NCBI GenBank assembly: GCA_034408855.1
Contig: JAWXCK010000228.1
Span: 1-64,000, forward strand
Length of the DNA: 64,000 bases
Reading direction: 5' to 3'
Source of the DNA: JAIYDQ01 sp034408855
GTDB lineage: Bacteria > Planctomycetota > Planctomycetia > Pirellulales > Pirellulaceae
Numbering within the stretch: position 1 is the first letter of the stretch; each line of letters begins with the position of its first letter. Below the pieces are notes generated by a model. The model worked only from the letters and a program-made list of their open reading frames with translations, had not been told where the DNA came from and ran no database searches. This document shows positions 46,506 through 55,363 of this stretch, in pieces. Both the position numbers and the translations under genes were made by a program.

Positions 46506-47318
46506 ATGCAAACCGTCCGATTTCAATTTTTGCTTTGCCTCGTTGCGATTCTCACCCAAGTCGATGCGCGTGCAGCCGTCGTTGTCGACTTGAACGAATT
46601 GCCTCTCGGACCAAGTTCTTCGACCGATTCGTACTTCGATGGCTACGGTTTTGCAGCCGCAACAGGAAGTTGGACTAGCCAAGGAGTTTCTTTTAAGACC
46701 AATCAATTTGGTCCAGGCTGGAGTTATTCGAACGTCAATAACCCGACGACGGCTGGTTTTATGAATCAATGGTCCGCGTATCCCGGAACCGGTTTCGGCG
46801 GGAGCGGGAACTACGCCATTGGGACAGGCTATTTCCCCAACGAGCTCCATTTCAATGTACCTGCCAATCTCAATATCGACTCGCTCCGCATTAGCAATGC
46901 GACCTACCCTGCCCTGTTTATGCGTGACGGCGATGCGTTCGCTGATAAATTCGGAGGAGCGACAGGCAATCTTCCCGACTTTTTCAAAGTTACCTTTACT
47001 GGTTTTTCAAATCTAGATGCGACCGGTGCGACAACGGGTTCTCAAGAATTCTACCTCGGCGACTACCGCTTTGCGAACAACGCACAAGACTATATCATCA
47101 ATGACTGGCGGCTCATAGATTTGACGTCGCTCGGAAACGCTGCTTCCATTGGCTTAACCTTTAGCGACAGCTACAACGGAACCGCGACACCATATTATGT
47201 CGCAATCGATAGCATCGCATTCAATGCGGTACCCGAACCAAGCAGCCTTGTCTTGCTTTCGGTTGGTAGTTCCGCCTTTTGGCGGCGAACTAGAAAGCGA
47301 TTCCCTCGGACTTTTTAA
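46506..47318 (+). CDS. DUF4465 family PEP-CTERM protein, candidate cobalamin-binding surface protein
   Basis: 270 aa. A signal peptide (cleavage near ARA, residue 23) precedes a full DUF4465 domain: GWSYSNVNN, NQWSAYPGTG, NYAIGTGY, ISNATYPALFMRDGDAFADK, DFFKVTFTGF, EFYLGDYRF, DYIINDWRLIDLTSLG and YYVAIDSIAF. A PEP-CTERM tail follows (VPEPSSLVLLSVG, then RRTRKR), so it should be processed by an exosortase and anchored or released at the surface. As I recall, DUF4465 proteins in Bacteroidetes are tied to cobalamin riboswitches and to the BtuH surface B12-binding proteins. It is 39 bp from the DUF1559 gene and shares its riboswitch. Confidence 0.9.
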   Translation: MQTVRFQFLLCLVAILTQVDARAAVVVDLNELPLGPSSSTDSYFDGYGFAAATGSWTSQGVSFKTNQFGPGWSYSNVNNPTTAGFMNQWSAYPGTGFGGSGNYAIGTGYFPNELHFNVPANLNIDSLRISNATYPALFMRDGDAFADKFGGATGNLPDFFKVTFTGFSNLDATGATTGSQEFYLGDYRFANNAQDYIINDWRLIDLTSLGNAASIGLTFSDSYNGTATPYYVAIDSIAFNAVPEPSSLVLLSVGSSAFWRRTRKRFPRTF

Positions 47319-47403
47319 CCAAAGGGAAACGCTCATCCGATCATGCTCGAGTATCACCTGCATCGGTCGCGAATAGACTCTTCACGCCACTCGTCCATCA
47401 CCC

Positions 47404-49326
47404 CTACTTACTTGTCGCTACCCAGATGGGATCGAATTTTTCGCTTGGATTGGCAACTTCCTGGACGGCGCGGACGAGCATCACGATCGATGGTCCATCT
47501 TTGGGGTAGCGTTTCACAAGGTCGCCGAAGCCGCGAGCCGACTCTCGATGCTCTCCGCTTTCAAAGTGTGCAAGTGCCTGTTCATATTCTTTTCGAAGCT
47601 CTTCAAGCGGATAATCTTGTTCGGCAACGAGCTCATACAAAGTGACGCTTCCGTCCATCCCCTTAACCTTGGCTTGACATAAACGCCGCTTAGGCACGTC
47701 GGCTGGAAGTCGAACGGCTGTTTCTTCATTCATCATTGTCTGAACGCGCCATTGCGATGTTAAGCCTTGAATTCGACTTCCAAGATTGACGGTACTTCCC
47801 ATCGGACCGTATTTGAATTTCTGCTTCGAGCCAACGTTGCCAACTTGAGCTGGCCCTGTGCAAAGCCCGATTCCGAATTCAAATCCTTCTGGAATCGACT
47901 TCCGCCATCTTTCAGAAAGGTTGAGCGAGAGCGACATCATTTTGTTCGCCGCAAAGGCCGAGGCAAGCGCGTGGTGTGGTTGATTGTCAGGAGCTCCCCA
48001 CATGGCGAACAAAGCATCGCCAACGTAGTCGACCAAGACGCCTTCCAGACCCAGGACACGATCGGAAAGCTCCGAAAGGGTATCTTGAATCCACAGCATC
48101 GCGGCGGCTGGCCCGATCCGTTCGGTTATCCGACTGAAGCCGCGAATATCGCAAAAAAGAACACTTACATCGCAAATTTCTCCCGTCAAGAGTTTCGGGT
48201 TTTGTTGAATCGCTTCGACGACTTTGGACGAAAAAAATTGTTGGTAGGTGGTCACCAGCGATTCACGCTTTGTTTTGGCCATGCCAGTCGCGATGGCGTT
48301 GGTAAGGATCTCGATCAACTTCTCCTCGATTCCGGAAATGCGTCCTTTCGATTCACCGGTACTTGACGCTCGATCGGCATAGAGGACACCGATAAGTTCC
48401 TCCTTTTCGTCCAAAATAGGACATGCGATCGCGGCGACAATCTTCCGTACACTTTCCGAGTTAAAGTTCGCCATGTCCTCGGGGTAGACGACGATTTGCT
48501 TGGACGATAGGACGCGATTGAGAAGTGACGACGAAGGAGCGCGAGCTTCAATGTCAGCCCGCAATACCGTAATGTGCATTCGATCTTCCGACCGATCCCA
48601 AGCTTTACCGTCCCAAAAGAGGACTTCTGCTCGGTCCATCCCGACCAATCGATTGACCGCTTCGGCAATACCTTGATAGAACTCATTGGAGGTTGCTGGT
48701 TTCTGAGCCGATGCCACAACGAAGTCGAGGATGTCGAGAAAATCGGAAGCCCCTATCGAGACGGTATTCGATGAATCGCCCAGCAACGAACCGAGGATCG
48801 ATTTTCCGACGCTCGAACCAGTTCCTGAAAGGGACAACGATCGAATTGAATCATGCGAATCTGAATCTTTAAAAGGAACGCGGGGACGAGAACGAAGGCT
48901 TATTCCTTCGAGGTCCTGCGGTAATTCCTTGGCTCTTGCTAGTTCGCCGATAACGGTGATCGAGAATCCGCCAGGAAGATTTAGATTGCATGGAATGGCA
49001 GCAAGTACCGATTGATTTACCGCGACAACTCCCATCCCTTCAATCGTGAACGTATTCGCCTTATGAAGATTCGAAACACAAATCTGGTGGCCTGGTTGCT
49101 TTTCCAATTTAACAAAAGTACGCGGCATGGCCGCAAAATCATGGTCTGAGGCAACCAGCTTTTGTTCACCCGACTTTGCCGTAACAACCGCCGGCGGCGG
49201 CGGTTCGTAAACTTCGCGTCGTCCAATCAAGAGCTTGTCGTCAAGTCGACAAGAATGGATTTGCATACCATTGCGATAGAGAATCACCGTCAGTTTTTGA
49301 GAGGAATCGTCGCGGGATGGATCCAT
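47404..49326 (-). CDS. FHA-like/GAF/adenylate-guanylate cyclase
   Basis: 640 aa, soluble. Residues about 10-130 resemble a diverged FHA domain (LLIGRREVY, then ICVSNLHKANTF). A GAF domain spans about 195-345 (LVGMDRAEVLFWDG, then ACPILDEKEELIGVLYADR). A class III cyclase domain runs from about 383: VLFCDIRGFS with metal Asp at 393, LVDYVGDALFAMWG with Asp at 437, and GIGLCTGPAQVGNVGS. It should produce cAMP or cGMP in response to a GAF ligand or a phosphopeptide partner. The substrate-specifying residues cannot be judged confidently. It is convergent with the DUF4465 gene. Confidence 0.9.
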   Translation of the reverse strand: MDPSRDDSSQKLTVILYRNGMQIHSCRLDDKLLIGRREVYEPPPPAVVTAKSGEQKLVASDHDFAAMPRTFVKLEKQPGHQICVSNLHKANTFTIEGMGVVAVNQSVLAAIPCNLNLPGGFSITVIGELARAKELPQDLEGISLRSRPRVPFKDSDSHDSIRSLSLSGTGSSVGKSILGSLLGDSSNTVSIGASDFLDILDFVVASAQKPATSNEFYQGIAEAVNRLVGMDRAEVLFWDGKAWDRSEDRMHITVLRADIEARAPSSSLLNRVLSSKQIVVYPEDMANFNSESVRKIVAAIACPILDEKEELIGVLYADRASSTGESKGRISGIEEKLIEILTNAIATGMAKTKRESLVTTYQQFFSSKVVEAIQQNPKLLTGEICDVSVLFCDIRGFSRITERIGPAAAMLWIQDTLSELSDRVLGLEGVLVDYVGDALFAMWGAPDNQPHHALASAFAANKMMSLSLNLSERWRKSIPEGFEFGIGLCTGPAQVGNVGSKQKFKYGPMGSTVNLGSRIQGLTSQWRVQTMMNEETAVRLPADVPKRRLCQAKVKGMDGSVTLYELVAEQDYPLEELRKEYEQALAHFESGEHRESARGFGDLVKRYPKDGPSIVMLVRAVQEVANPSEKFDPIWVATSK

Positions 49327-49381
49327 TTTCTGATGCGCTAAAGACGCGCCCCTAAAATGCGTAGTACAGTAATCGCGAAAG

Positions 49382-50311
49382 CTATACGTCCATCACCATG
49401 GCACCATGCCGCAGCGATTGAACAGTGTCGCTCCATGTAGGAATAAACTCTTGTGCCACGAAGCCTTTATAACCGGTCGCGAGGATGGCTTGCAAAATCG
49501 GCGGATAGTTAATCTCCTGTGTCTCATCCATTTCGGCGCGTCCTGGATTACCGGCAGTATGGTAATGACCGATGAGCGAATGATTGTTTTGGATGCGGCG
49601 AATCACGTCGCCATTCATAATTTGGACATGATAAATATCGAACAGCAATTTGAAGTAGGGCGAGTCCATACGTTTGACTAAATCGAAACAGCGATCGACA
49701 TCGTCGCCAAAGTATCCAGGATGTCCTTTCATCGGATGCGAACTGTCGCGAGAATTCAGATGTTCGATAACAAGGGTGATTTTGTTCTTTTCGGCATGCC
49801 CGATGACTTTTTTCCAGCAGTCCAGGCAATTCTTCTCGGCCGTGGCATCCAGCATTTCCGGGACTCGCATCCCGGTAAACGTTATGACGCTCGGGCATTG
49901 GAACTCGACCGCACGATCGATACTTGTCGTAAGTTTTTCGAGACACTCCGCGTGATGGTTGGTATCGGTTGGGCCTTTGCCAAAGCCATGGCTGCTGACC
50001 AAAGAAATTTTAAGTCCCTTGGCACGGGCTTCCGGGTAGAACTGGTGATCAATTCCTTCGATCCCTTCGATTCCGATCTCGACGCAATGATCGATGAGTT
50101 CCGGGACTGGCATCGGCTTAAAGCACCACCCCATCACCGATTGTCGAATTCGTCGATTGCTGATCCGATAGTCGGCAGGAACCGAGCCTTGAGGAGCTTG
50201 CAAGAGAGTCGCTTCAGCCGATTGCTTTTCAAGCGACAGACTGGCAAGCGCCGAGGCACCGACCAAAAGCTTACGCCTCGAAAAATTTGAGGAGTGCGCG
50301 TCAAACACCAT
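49382..50311 (-). CDS. Tat-exported TIM-barrel isomerase (hydroxypyruvate isomerase-like)
   Basis: 309 aa from the ATG at 50311; the frame is open further, but the twin-arginine signal (SRRKLLVGASALASL) fits this start. The AP-endonuclease-2-like TIM barrel shows VMGWCFKPM, CVEIGIEGIEG, VSSHGFGKG, ITFTGM, LVIEHLNS, LLFDIYHVQIMNGD and IGHYHTAGNPGR, the order seen in hydroxypyruvate isomerases. It probably acts on a small sugar or keto-acid in the periplasm. Planctomycetes encode many exported members; the true substrate is unknown. Confidence 0.85.
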   Translation of the reverse strand: MVFDAHSSNFSRRKLLVGASALASLSLEKQSAEATLLQAPQGSVPADYRISNRRIRQSVMGWCFKPMPVPELIDHCVEIGIEGIEGIDHQFYPEARAKGLKISLVSSHGFGKGPTDTNHHAECLEKLTTSIDRAVEFQCPSVITFTGMRVPEMLDATAEKNCLDCWKKVIGHAEKNKITLVIEHLNSRDSSHPMKGHPGYFGDDVDRCFDLVKRMDSPYFKLLFDIYHVQIMNGDVIRRIQNNHSLIGHYHTAGNPGRAEMDETQEINYPPILQAILATGYKGFVAQEFIPTWSDTVQSLRHGAMVMDV

Positions 50312-50717
50312 GATGGGACCTTTTTTTGAGGGGCTGTTTTTTGTGAGATGAAGTGGAAAGTATAGATCAAAGGCGGAGCGGTCGCGAAGCTTCCCTGTTA
50401 TAGCAAAAAATGCATCAGCTATCCAAATGTCCAACTGGCCGCCAGACTAAAGAGTTTGTTCCTCGGCGCGCTTCGATACCCGCATCTAGCCTGATAATTC
50501 ATCAGCCGGAGTGCGTTAGTACCGGTTCGCTCGAATTGCTGGGAAACCGGACGCTAACGCATTCCGGCTAACAGAGCCCGTTCCGGCTGATTTCTTGCCG
50601 GAATCTTGCAGGAAAGACTACCTTCGGCGGCGTCTCAAGGTTAGGATATCGTTGGATTTCGCGATCATGGACAATTCCATCCATGGTGTCGGAGTCTGGA
50701 TTAAGCCGTCGAAGAAT
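50312..50717. other. Intergenic region with a palindromic repeat
   Basis: 406 bp between divergent genes. It holds the 66-bp palindrome at 50504-50569. An open frame from 50595 leads into the next gene but has no recognisable content before 50718. Confidence 0.45.
50504..50569. repeat. 66-bp palindromic repeat, copy 1
   Basis: Arms 50504-50526 and 50546-50569 (AGCCGGAGTGCGTTAG and its near complement). The whole unit recurs inverted at 57003-57068 with five mismatches in 66. Confidence 0.8.
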
Positions 50718-52430
50718 ATGCGTCGAAGAAACTCCTCTCAATCAAGTTTTACAAACCGTCGCTCGAAAATGACGCGACGCCAACGAGTTCGTAAGCTTAC
50801 ATTTGATTCCTTAGAGGATCGACGGCTCTTGGCGGGATTGAACATTTTTGTCTACGACGACGTAAATCAGTCGGGCACCTGGGAATCGGCCTCTGAATCG
50901 TCGTTGGCCGAACAGGTCGTCTATATCGATGGAGATGACGACGGACATTTGGGGCCCTTCGAGCAATACGCGGTAACGGATGCCGACGGAAAAGCGGTGA
51001 TCGATAATCTTAGCTTCAGCATCGCCAAAGTTCGATTGTTCGGTGCAACGGCCCCGCCACAGGGCATACCGCTACCCAATAGCAATGCGTTCGTCGACGT
51101 GAACATGGCGAGTAAAGCTTCGCCTGGAAATCACGCACCGGTATTGAACACGCTGGCAACCAAAGTCGTCGATGAAGATTTTGATCTGAGTTTAGCCATA
51201 TCGCTCTTTGCCAATGTAGCTTCCGATGTCGACAACGATCCGCTCGTCTTCTTTGTCGTTGGTCAGCCTACAAACGGTTCTCTATATTGGTCGATCGAAG
51301 CGGGTGGCATCTATGCACCCAATGCGAACTTTAATGGTGTGGATACGATTTCCTTCCGCGCATTCGATGGCAAGGCATGGTCTTCAGAAGTCTCACTCAG
51401 TATTACCGTAAATAGTATCGACGATCGACCGACATCGGTCGAGTTCGATGGTAGTTCCATTCCGGAGAACGAACTCGGGTACGCCATCGGGACGGTGACG
51501 ATCATCGATGTCGATGGCGGGCCAAACACGATTGAATTGAGCCCATCTAGTTTGTTCGTATTGAACAACGGCGTCTTGTCGCTTGCGCCGGATATCGCGT
51601 TGGATTTTGAAGCGACGCCAACGCTCGACATTTCTATTGCCATTTCGGTAGATGGCATTCAACTCCACGATTTAACGCGAGACTACGTTATAGCCGTCGT
51701 CGATCGAAACGACCCGCCGGTGTCCTTGGTTTTTGAAGGTCAACCACTCGTTGAAGAATTCATAGCCGGATTCGAATTCGGTACCATTAAGGTCACGGAT
51801 CAGGACGTCGGAGACACCTATCGCTTCGTGGTAAGCGACAATCGATTTATTGTCGCCGATGGCAAGCTAGCTTTGAAATCAAGTGTTTCGTTATTTTATT
51901 CGGACGCTCAGACGGTTCCGGTAACGGTAACGGCCGAATCGCTAACCAATAGCGACAAGATCAGCGAAACCATCGAAATTCAAGTCGTTCGCGCAGCACC
52001 GCCATGGCAGAACAAGCATTGGCCATTGGACGTAAATGACGATGGAATTCTTTCGCCCACCGATGTCCTCGTCGTGATCAATGCGCTGAATCGGTTAGGG
52101 AACGCGCCATTGGATCGTCCGCCGCCCCCGGGAAGCCCGACGTTTGTCGATGTCAATGGCGATCGTTTTCTTTCGCCAATCGATGTTCTCATTTTGATCA
52201 ACGCGCTCAATCGACAATCTAGAGGCGATGGCCAAGGCCCAGACAAAGGGGGCGGGGGGGGCGTTGATGGCGGTGAAGGGGAAGCACCAGCAACGCCGCA
52301 AAACCTTGGAACGGAATCGAAGAGTCTTTCTTCGCAGTCGGCGGTGAACGTCCAGGCTTCGACGCCGTCGATCGACCATGGCGATTTTACAAATGATGCT
52401 ACTCGGAAATCGTCGCGGCGAACACGCTAA
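50718..52430 (+). CDS. Surface protein with LEDRRLLAG signature, cadherin-like and dockerin-like repeats
   Basis: About 570 aa from the ATG at 50718 (another ATG lies at 50769). The N-terminus (RKLTFDSLEDRRLLAG) is the planctomycete export signature. It is followed by a Ca-rich region (DDDGHLGPFEQYAVTDADG), an Ig/cadherin-like unit (VDEDFDLSLAISLFAN, then NANFNGVDTISFRAFDG), two cadherin-type segments, and paired dockerin-like loops (DVNDDGILSPTDVLVVINAL, DVNGDRFLSPIDVLILINAL). The tail is Ser-rich and low complexity. It is probably a secreted multi-domain adhesin. The stop overlaps the methyltransferase start by one base. Confidence 0.85.
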   Translation: MRRRNSSQSSFTNRRSKMTRRQRVRKLTFDSLEDRRLLAGLNIFVYDDVNQSGTWESASESSLAEQVVYIDGDDDGHLGPFEQYAVTDADGKAVIDNLSFSIAKVRLFGATAPPQGIPLPNSNAFVDVNMASKASPGNHAPVLNTLATKVVDEDFDLSLAISLFANVASDVDNDPLVFFVVGQPTNGSLYWSIEAGGIYAPNANFNGVDTISFRAFDGKAWSSEVSLSITVNSIDDRPTSVEFDGSSIPENELGYAIGTVTIIDVDGGPNTIELSPSSLFVLNNGVLSLAPDIALDFEATPTLDISIAISVDGIQLHDLTRDYVIAVVDRNDPPVSLVFEGQPLVEEFIAGFEFGTIKVTDQDVGDTYRFVVSDNRFIVADGKLALKSSVSLFYSDAQTVPVTVTAESLTNSDKISETIEIQVVRAAPPWQNKHWPLDVNDDGILSPTDVLVVINALNRLGNAPLDRPPPPGSPTFVDVNGDRFLSPIDVLILINALNRQSRGDGQGPDKGGGGGVDGGEGEAPATPQNLGTESKSLSSQSAVNVQASTPSIDHGDFTNDATRKSSRRTR

Positions 52431-53140
52431 TGGATAGAACCCACTACGGAAAGTGGCTTGTCGGAATCATCGTCTTTTCGATGAGCGTTGTTGCTCAAGC
52501 GCAAGATAGCAACGCTCAGACATCCCGTGAATTCTATCTCGGTCGTCGCGTTGCCAAACCCATGTCGCATCTGGGAGCCGACTGGCTGATTCGAGCAGAA
52601 CGCGATGCTGAAGAAGACCCGTCGCAGATGTTGTCGCAACTCGATTTAAAACCAGACTTAGTCGTTTGCGATATGGGATGTGGCAATGGCTTCTATTCGC
52701 TGACGATGGCTGAAATGGTCGGGCCCAATGGGAAAGTTTTAGCCGTTGATATTCAGCCGCAAATGCTTCAGATGTTAAGTCGGCGGGCGGCAGAAACGAA
52801 AATCGACAATATCGATATGATTCTTGGAACGGTGACCGATCCGAAACTTCCAAGCGGGAAGGTCGATTTGGTTCTGATGGTCGACGTCTATCATGAGTTC
52901 TCGCATCCACAGGCGATGCTTGCAGCGATTCGCAAATCCTTGTCGCCGAACGGTCGGATTGCGTTGGTCGAATATCGTGAAGAAGACCCGAGTGTTCCGA
53001 TCAAACCAGAACACAAAATGAGCAAACGTCAGATTCTTAAAGAATACTCTGCGAATGGATTCAAGGTAGGTTCGGAGTATGACGGGCTCCCATGGCAACA
53101 TCTCATGTTCATGGTTCGCGACGAAGCTTGGAAACCATAG
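52430..53140 (+). CDS. Class I SAM methyltransferase with an export signal
   Basis: 236 aa. The N-terminus is a clear signal peptide (WLVGIIVFSMSVVAQA, cut near QA-QD). The Rossmann methyltransferase follows: motif I VVCDMGCGNGFYSL (about residues 77-90), AVDIQPQML, and VLMVDVYHEFSHP for motif IV/post-I. It would transfer a methyl group from SAM to an unknown substrate. The signal peptide is unusual because SAM is normally cytoplasmic. It begins in the last base of the surface-protein gene (TAATG), so it is translationally coupled to it. Confidence 0.85.
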   Translation: MDRTHYGKWLVGIIVFSMSVVAQAQDSNAQTSREFYLGRRVAKPMSHLGADWLIRAERDAEEDPSQMLSQLDLKPDLVVCDMGCGNGFYSLTMAEMVGPNGKVLAVDIQPQMLQMLSRRAAETKIDNIDMILGTVTDPKLPSGKVDLVLMVDVYHEFSHPQAMLAAIRKSLSPNGRIALVEYREEDPSVPIKPEHKMSKRQILKEYSANGFKVGSEYDGLPWQHLMFMVRDEAWKP

Positions 53141-53326
53141 CGCTTGTAACCTTGCGGTGCATATCTCGGCGTCAATGCCAAATTCGGACGGATCTCGTCT
53201 CCATCTTGATTAAGAACCTCGGTTCATAATTAGCCCTAGAAAATTGCGGTTTAATCTGCAATACTTCTCGTCCCTCGTATTGGGCGATTTTTCTTTGTCA
53301 TTTCTTTCCAGGAGCTATAACCACGC

Positions 53327-54250
53327 ATGTTCAAGAACCTCAACGCAGCCATTCTCGGCGTTTCAGGCCGTCAAAGCGAACTGATTGAGCTAGCAATGAC
53401 CTACGGGTTTAAGGGGTTGGACATCGATTTAGCGGATTTAGTAAAACGAACGCAACGCGCCTCCTACGAAGTTGCTTCTCGCTATCTCAGCAGTGCTCAG
53501 ATGACTGTTGGCGGATTCGAGATTCCTGTCGACTTGGATGCCGACGACGCTGCTTTTGCAAAAGCTTTGGCGAGTTTGGTTATCGCGGCTGAGATCGCTT
53601 CCAAGGCCGGTGCGAAGGCTGGCAATATCGGAATTCCATCGGCTACCAATCGGCTCCCCTACCATGAGTTTTTTGAAGTCGTTCGCAAGCGCGTCGACCA
53701 AGTCGCCGAGGTGTTGGCTAAACATGATTTAAAGCTTGGTCTGTACTTTTCTGCGGCTGTCGAAAGTCGCGAAGGAAAGCAGTTTCCGTTTGTCAAAGAC
53801 GTTGAAGGTTACCTCGCGTTCTTCAAGGCCTGCACCGCTTCGAATACTTGCCTCACAATCAATACGTGGGATTGGACCATCGGCGGTGGGACGGATTCCC
53901 AATTGGCGAATGTTCCAGTGGGTCGTATCATCGGGCTGCGTTTGGCTGACGCCGCCGAAGGCATTGACTATGCCAACGCGAGCAATACTCAGCGATTGAT
54001 GCCAGGATCCAACGGCGTGATCGATAATGTAGGAATTGTGAGCCAACTTGCTAAAATGGAATTCGACGGACCGCTGACAGCTTACGGTCACGTTTCGCAA
54101 ATGAGCGGCAAGACGCGTGATATGATTGTGTCTGCCGCCCAAGATAGTCTCGATAATGTGATGAGCACGGCTGGCCTGCCAACGTATACGCGAAAACCAG
54201 AATTGGTTGGCGAGTCAACAGCCCCTGTCTTCGCTGAAATTGAAGCATAG
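53327..54250 (+). CDS. TIM-barrel sugar-phosphate isomerase/epimerase-like protein
   Basis: 307 aa, no signal peptide. It has the AP-endonuclease-2 TIM-barrel pattern (AMTYGFKGLDIDLADL, VIAAEIASKAGAKAGNIG, LGLYFSAAVES, TINTWDWTIGGGTD, GPLTAYGHVS). CAGGAG lies 14 bases upstream of the ATG. A nucleotide-binding or catalytic Glu/His set cannot be assigned confidently, and the metal-ligand spacing differs from xylose isomerases. A strongly conserved planctomycete family of unknown substrate is likely. Confidence 0.75.
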   Translation: MFKNLNAAILGVSGRQSELIELAMTYGFKGLDIDLADLVKRTQRASYEVASRYLSSAQMTVGGFEIPVDLDADDAAFAKALASLVIAAEIASKAGAKAGNIGIPSATNRLPYHEFFEVVRKRVDQVAEVLAKHDLKLGLYFSAAVESREGKQFPFVKDVEGYLAFFKACTASNTCLTINTWDWTIGGGTDSQLANVPVGRIIGLRLADAAEGIDYANASNTQRLMPGSNGVIDNVGIVSQLAKMEFDGPLTAYGHVSQMSGKTRDMIVSAAQDSLDNVMSTAGLPTYTRKPELVGESTAPVFAEIEA

Positions 54251-54276
54251 GAACCCACGAAAGTGGGGAATGACCA

Positions 54277-55317
54277 GTGAAACTCCCACGACGATCGTTT
54301 TGTAACAGCCTAACCGCTTCAATTGGATTGTCGTTACTTGGGTCAAATGCGATTGGATTAACCAGTCGACGTGAACCGCGATGGGACTCGTCGATACGAT
54401 CGGGCTTAGAGTTTCTCGCTAGAACTCAATCTTCTCGCGGCCAGTGGAACACGCCCCCCTACCCTACTGCCATTGCCGCGCTGGCCGGAACCGCCATGCT
54501 CTGTTCGGGCTCGACCGCAACGCAAGGGCGATACGCAAAGAACATTAGTCGGACGACCGATTTTCTCCTGAGCAAGTGTCGCGACAATGGCTTGATCGGT
54601 GATCCGAATTCCGATGTTCGTTACACCTATGGGCACGGATTTGCGATGTTGTTTCTTTCACAAGTCCTCGGCGAAGAAGGGCTCATTGACCGCCGCGAAG
54701 AGTTGATCGAGGCTCTCAATAAATCGGTGAAGTTTTGTGCCTTGGCGCAAACGGCATCCGGTGGCTGGGGTTATGTCAGTGCAAAAGACGGCAATGACTA
54801 TGACGAAGGAAGCACCACGATTACGCAAGTTCAAGGACTGCGCGGCTGTCGCAATGCTGGGATACCCGTTCCAGGCGAAGTTATCGATGCGGCCAAGCAG
54901 TACATGTATAGCTGCCAGAACGAAGATGGCGGAATCAGCTATTCCAGCAAGCAAATGGGAACCTCGCGCGCCGCGATCACCGCCGCGTCGTTAGCCGCTC
55001 TTTACAACGCTGGCGATTACGATGGCAAGCACGTTCCTAAAATGCTCGAATACTGCAAGAAGACGCTTTACGACCTTGGTCGCGAAGATCAAGCCTTTGG
55101 TCATTGGCATTATACTTATCTCTATTACGCACAAGTTGTCTATCGCCAAGGTGACGAACTTTGGTTGCCCTTTCGGAATAAACTTTACGATCGAATCGTT
55201 GGCGAACAGAAGAGTGATGGAAGTTGGGATGGGCAAATTAACGCAACATACGTTACTGCGTGTAACTTGATCATGCTCCAGCAAGATCTGGGTTATCTGC
55301 CTATCTTTCAAAGGTAA
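54277..55317 (+). CDS. Tat-exported prenyltransferase/squalene-oxidase-repeat protein
   Basis: 346 aa from a GTG. A twin-arginine signal (PRRSFCNSLTASIGLSLLG) precedes alpha-alpha-barrel repeats with QW-like motifs: SRGQWNTPPYPTAIAALAG, ASGGWGYVS, EDGGISYSS and SDGSWDGQINATYVTAC. This is the terpene-cyclase/prenyltransferase fold found in many planctomycete exported proteins. The DxDD motif of hopene cyclases is not visible, so it is probably not a cyclase. It lies 26 bp after the TIM-barrel gene and may be co-transcribed. Confidence 0.82.
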   Translation: MKLPRRSFCNSLTASIGLSLLGSNAIGLTSRREPRWDSSIRSGLEFLARTQSSRGQWNTPPYPTAIAALAGTAMLCSGSTATQGRYAKNISRTTDFLLSKCRDNGLIGDPNSDVRYTYGHGFAMLFLSQVLGEEGLIDRREELIEALNKSVKFCALAQTASGGWGYVSAKDGNDYDEGSTTITQVQGLRGCRNAGIPVPGEVIDAAKQYMYSCQNEDGGISYSSKQMGTSRAAITAASLAALYNAGDYDGKHVPKMLEYCKKTLYDLGREDQAFGHWHYTYLYYAQVVYRQGDELWLPFRNKLYDRIVGEQKSDGSWDGQINATYVTACNLIMLQQDLGYLPIFQR

Positions 55318-55363
55318 AGGATAGTTTTTGACGGTTAGTATTTGATAGTGGGGAGGTATCGAG

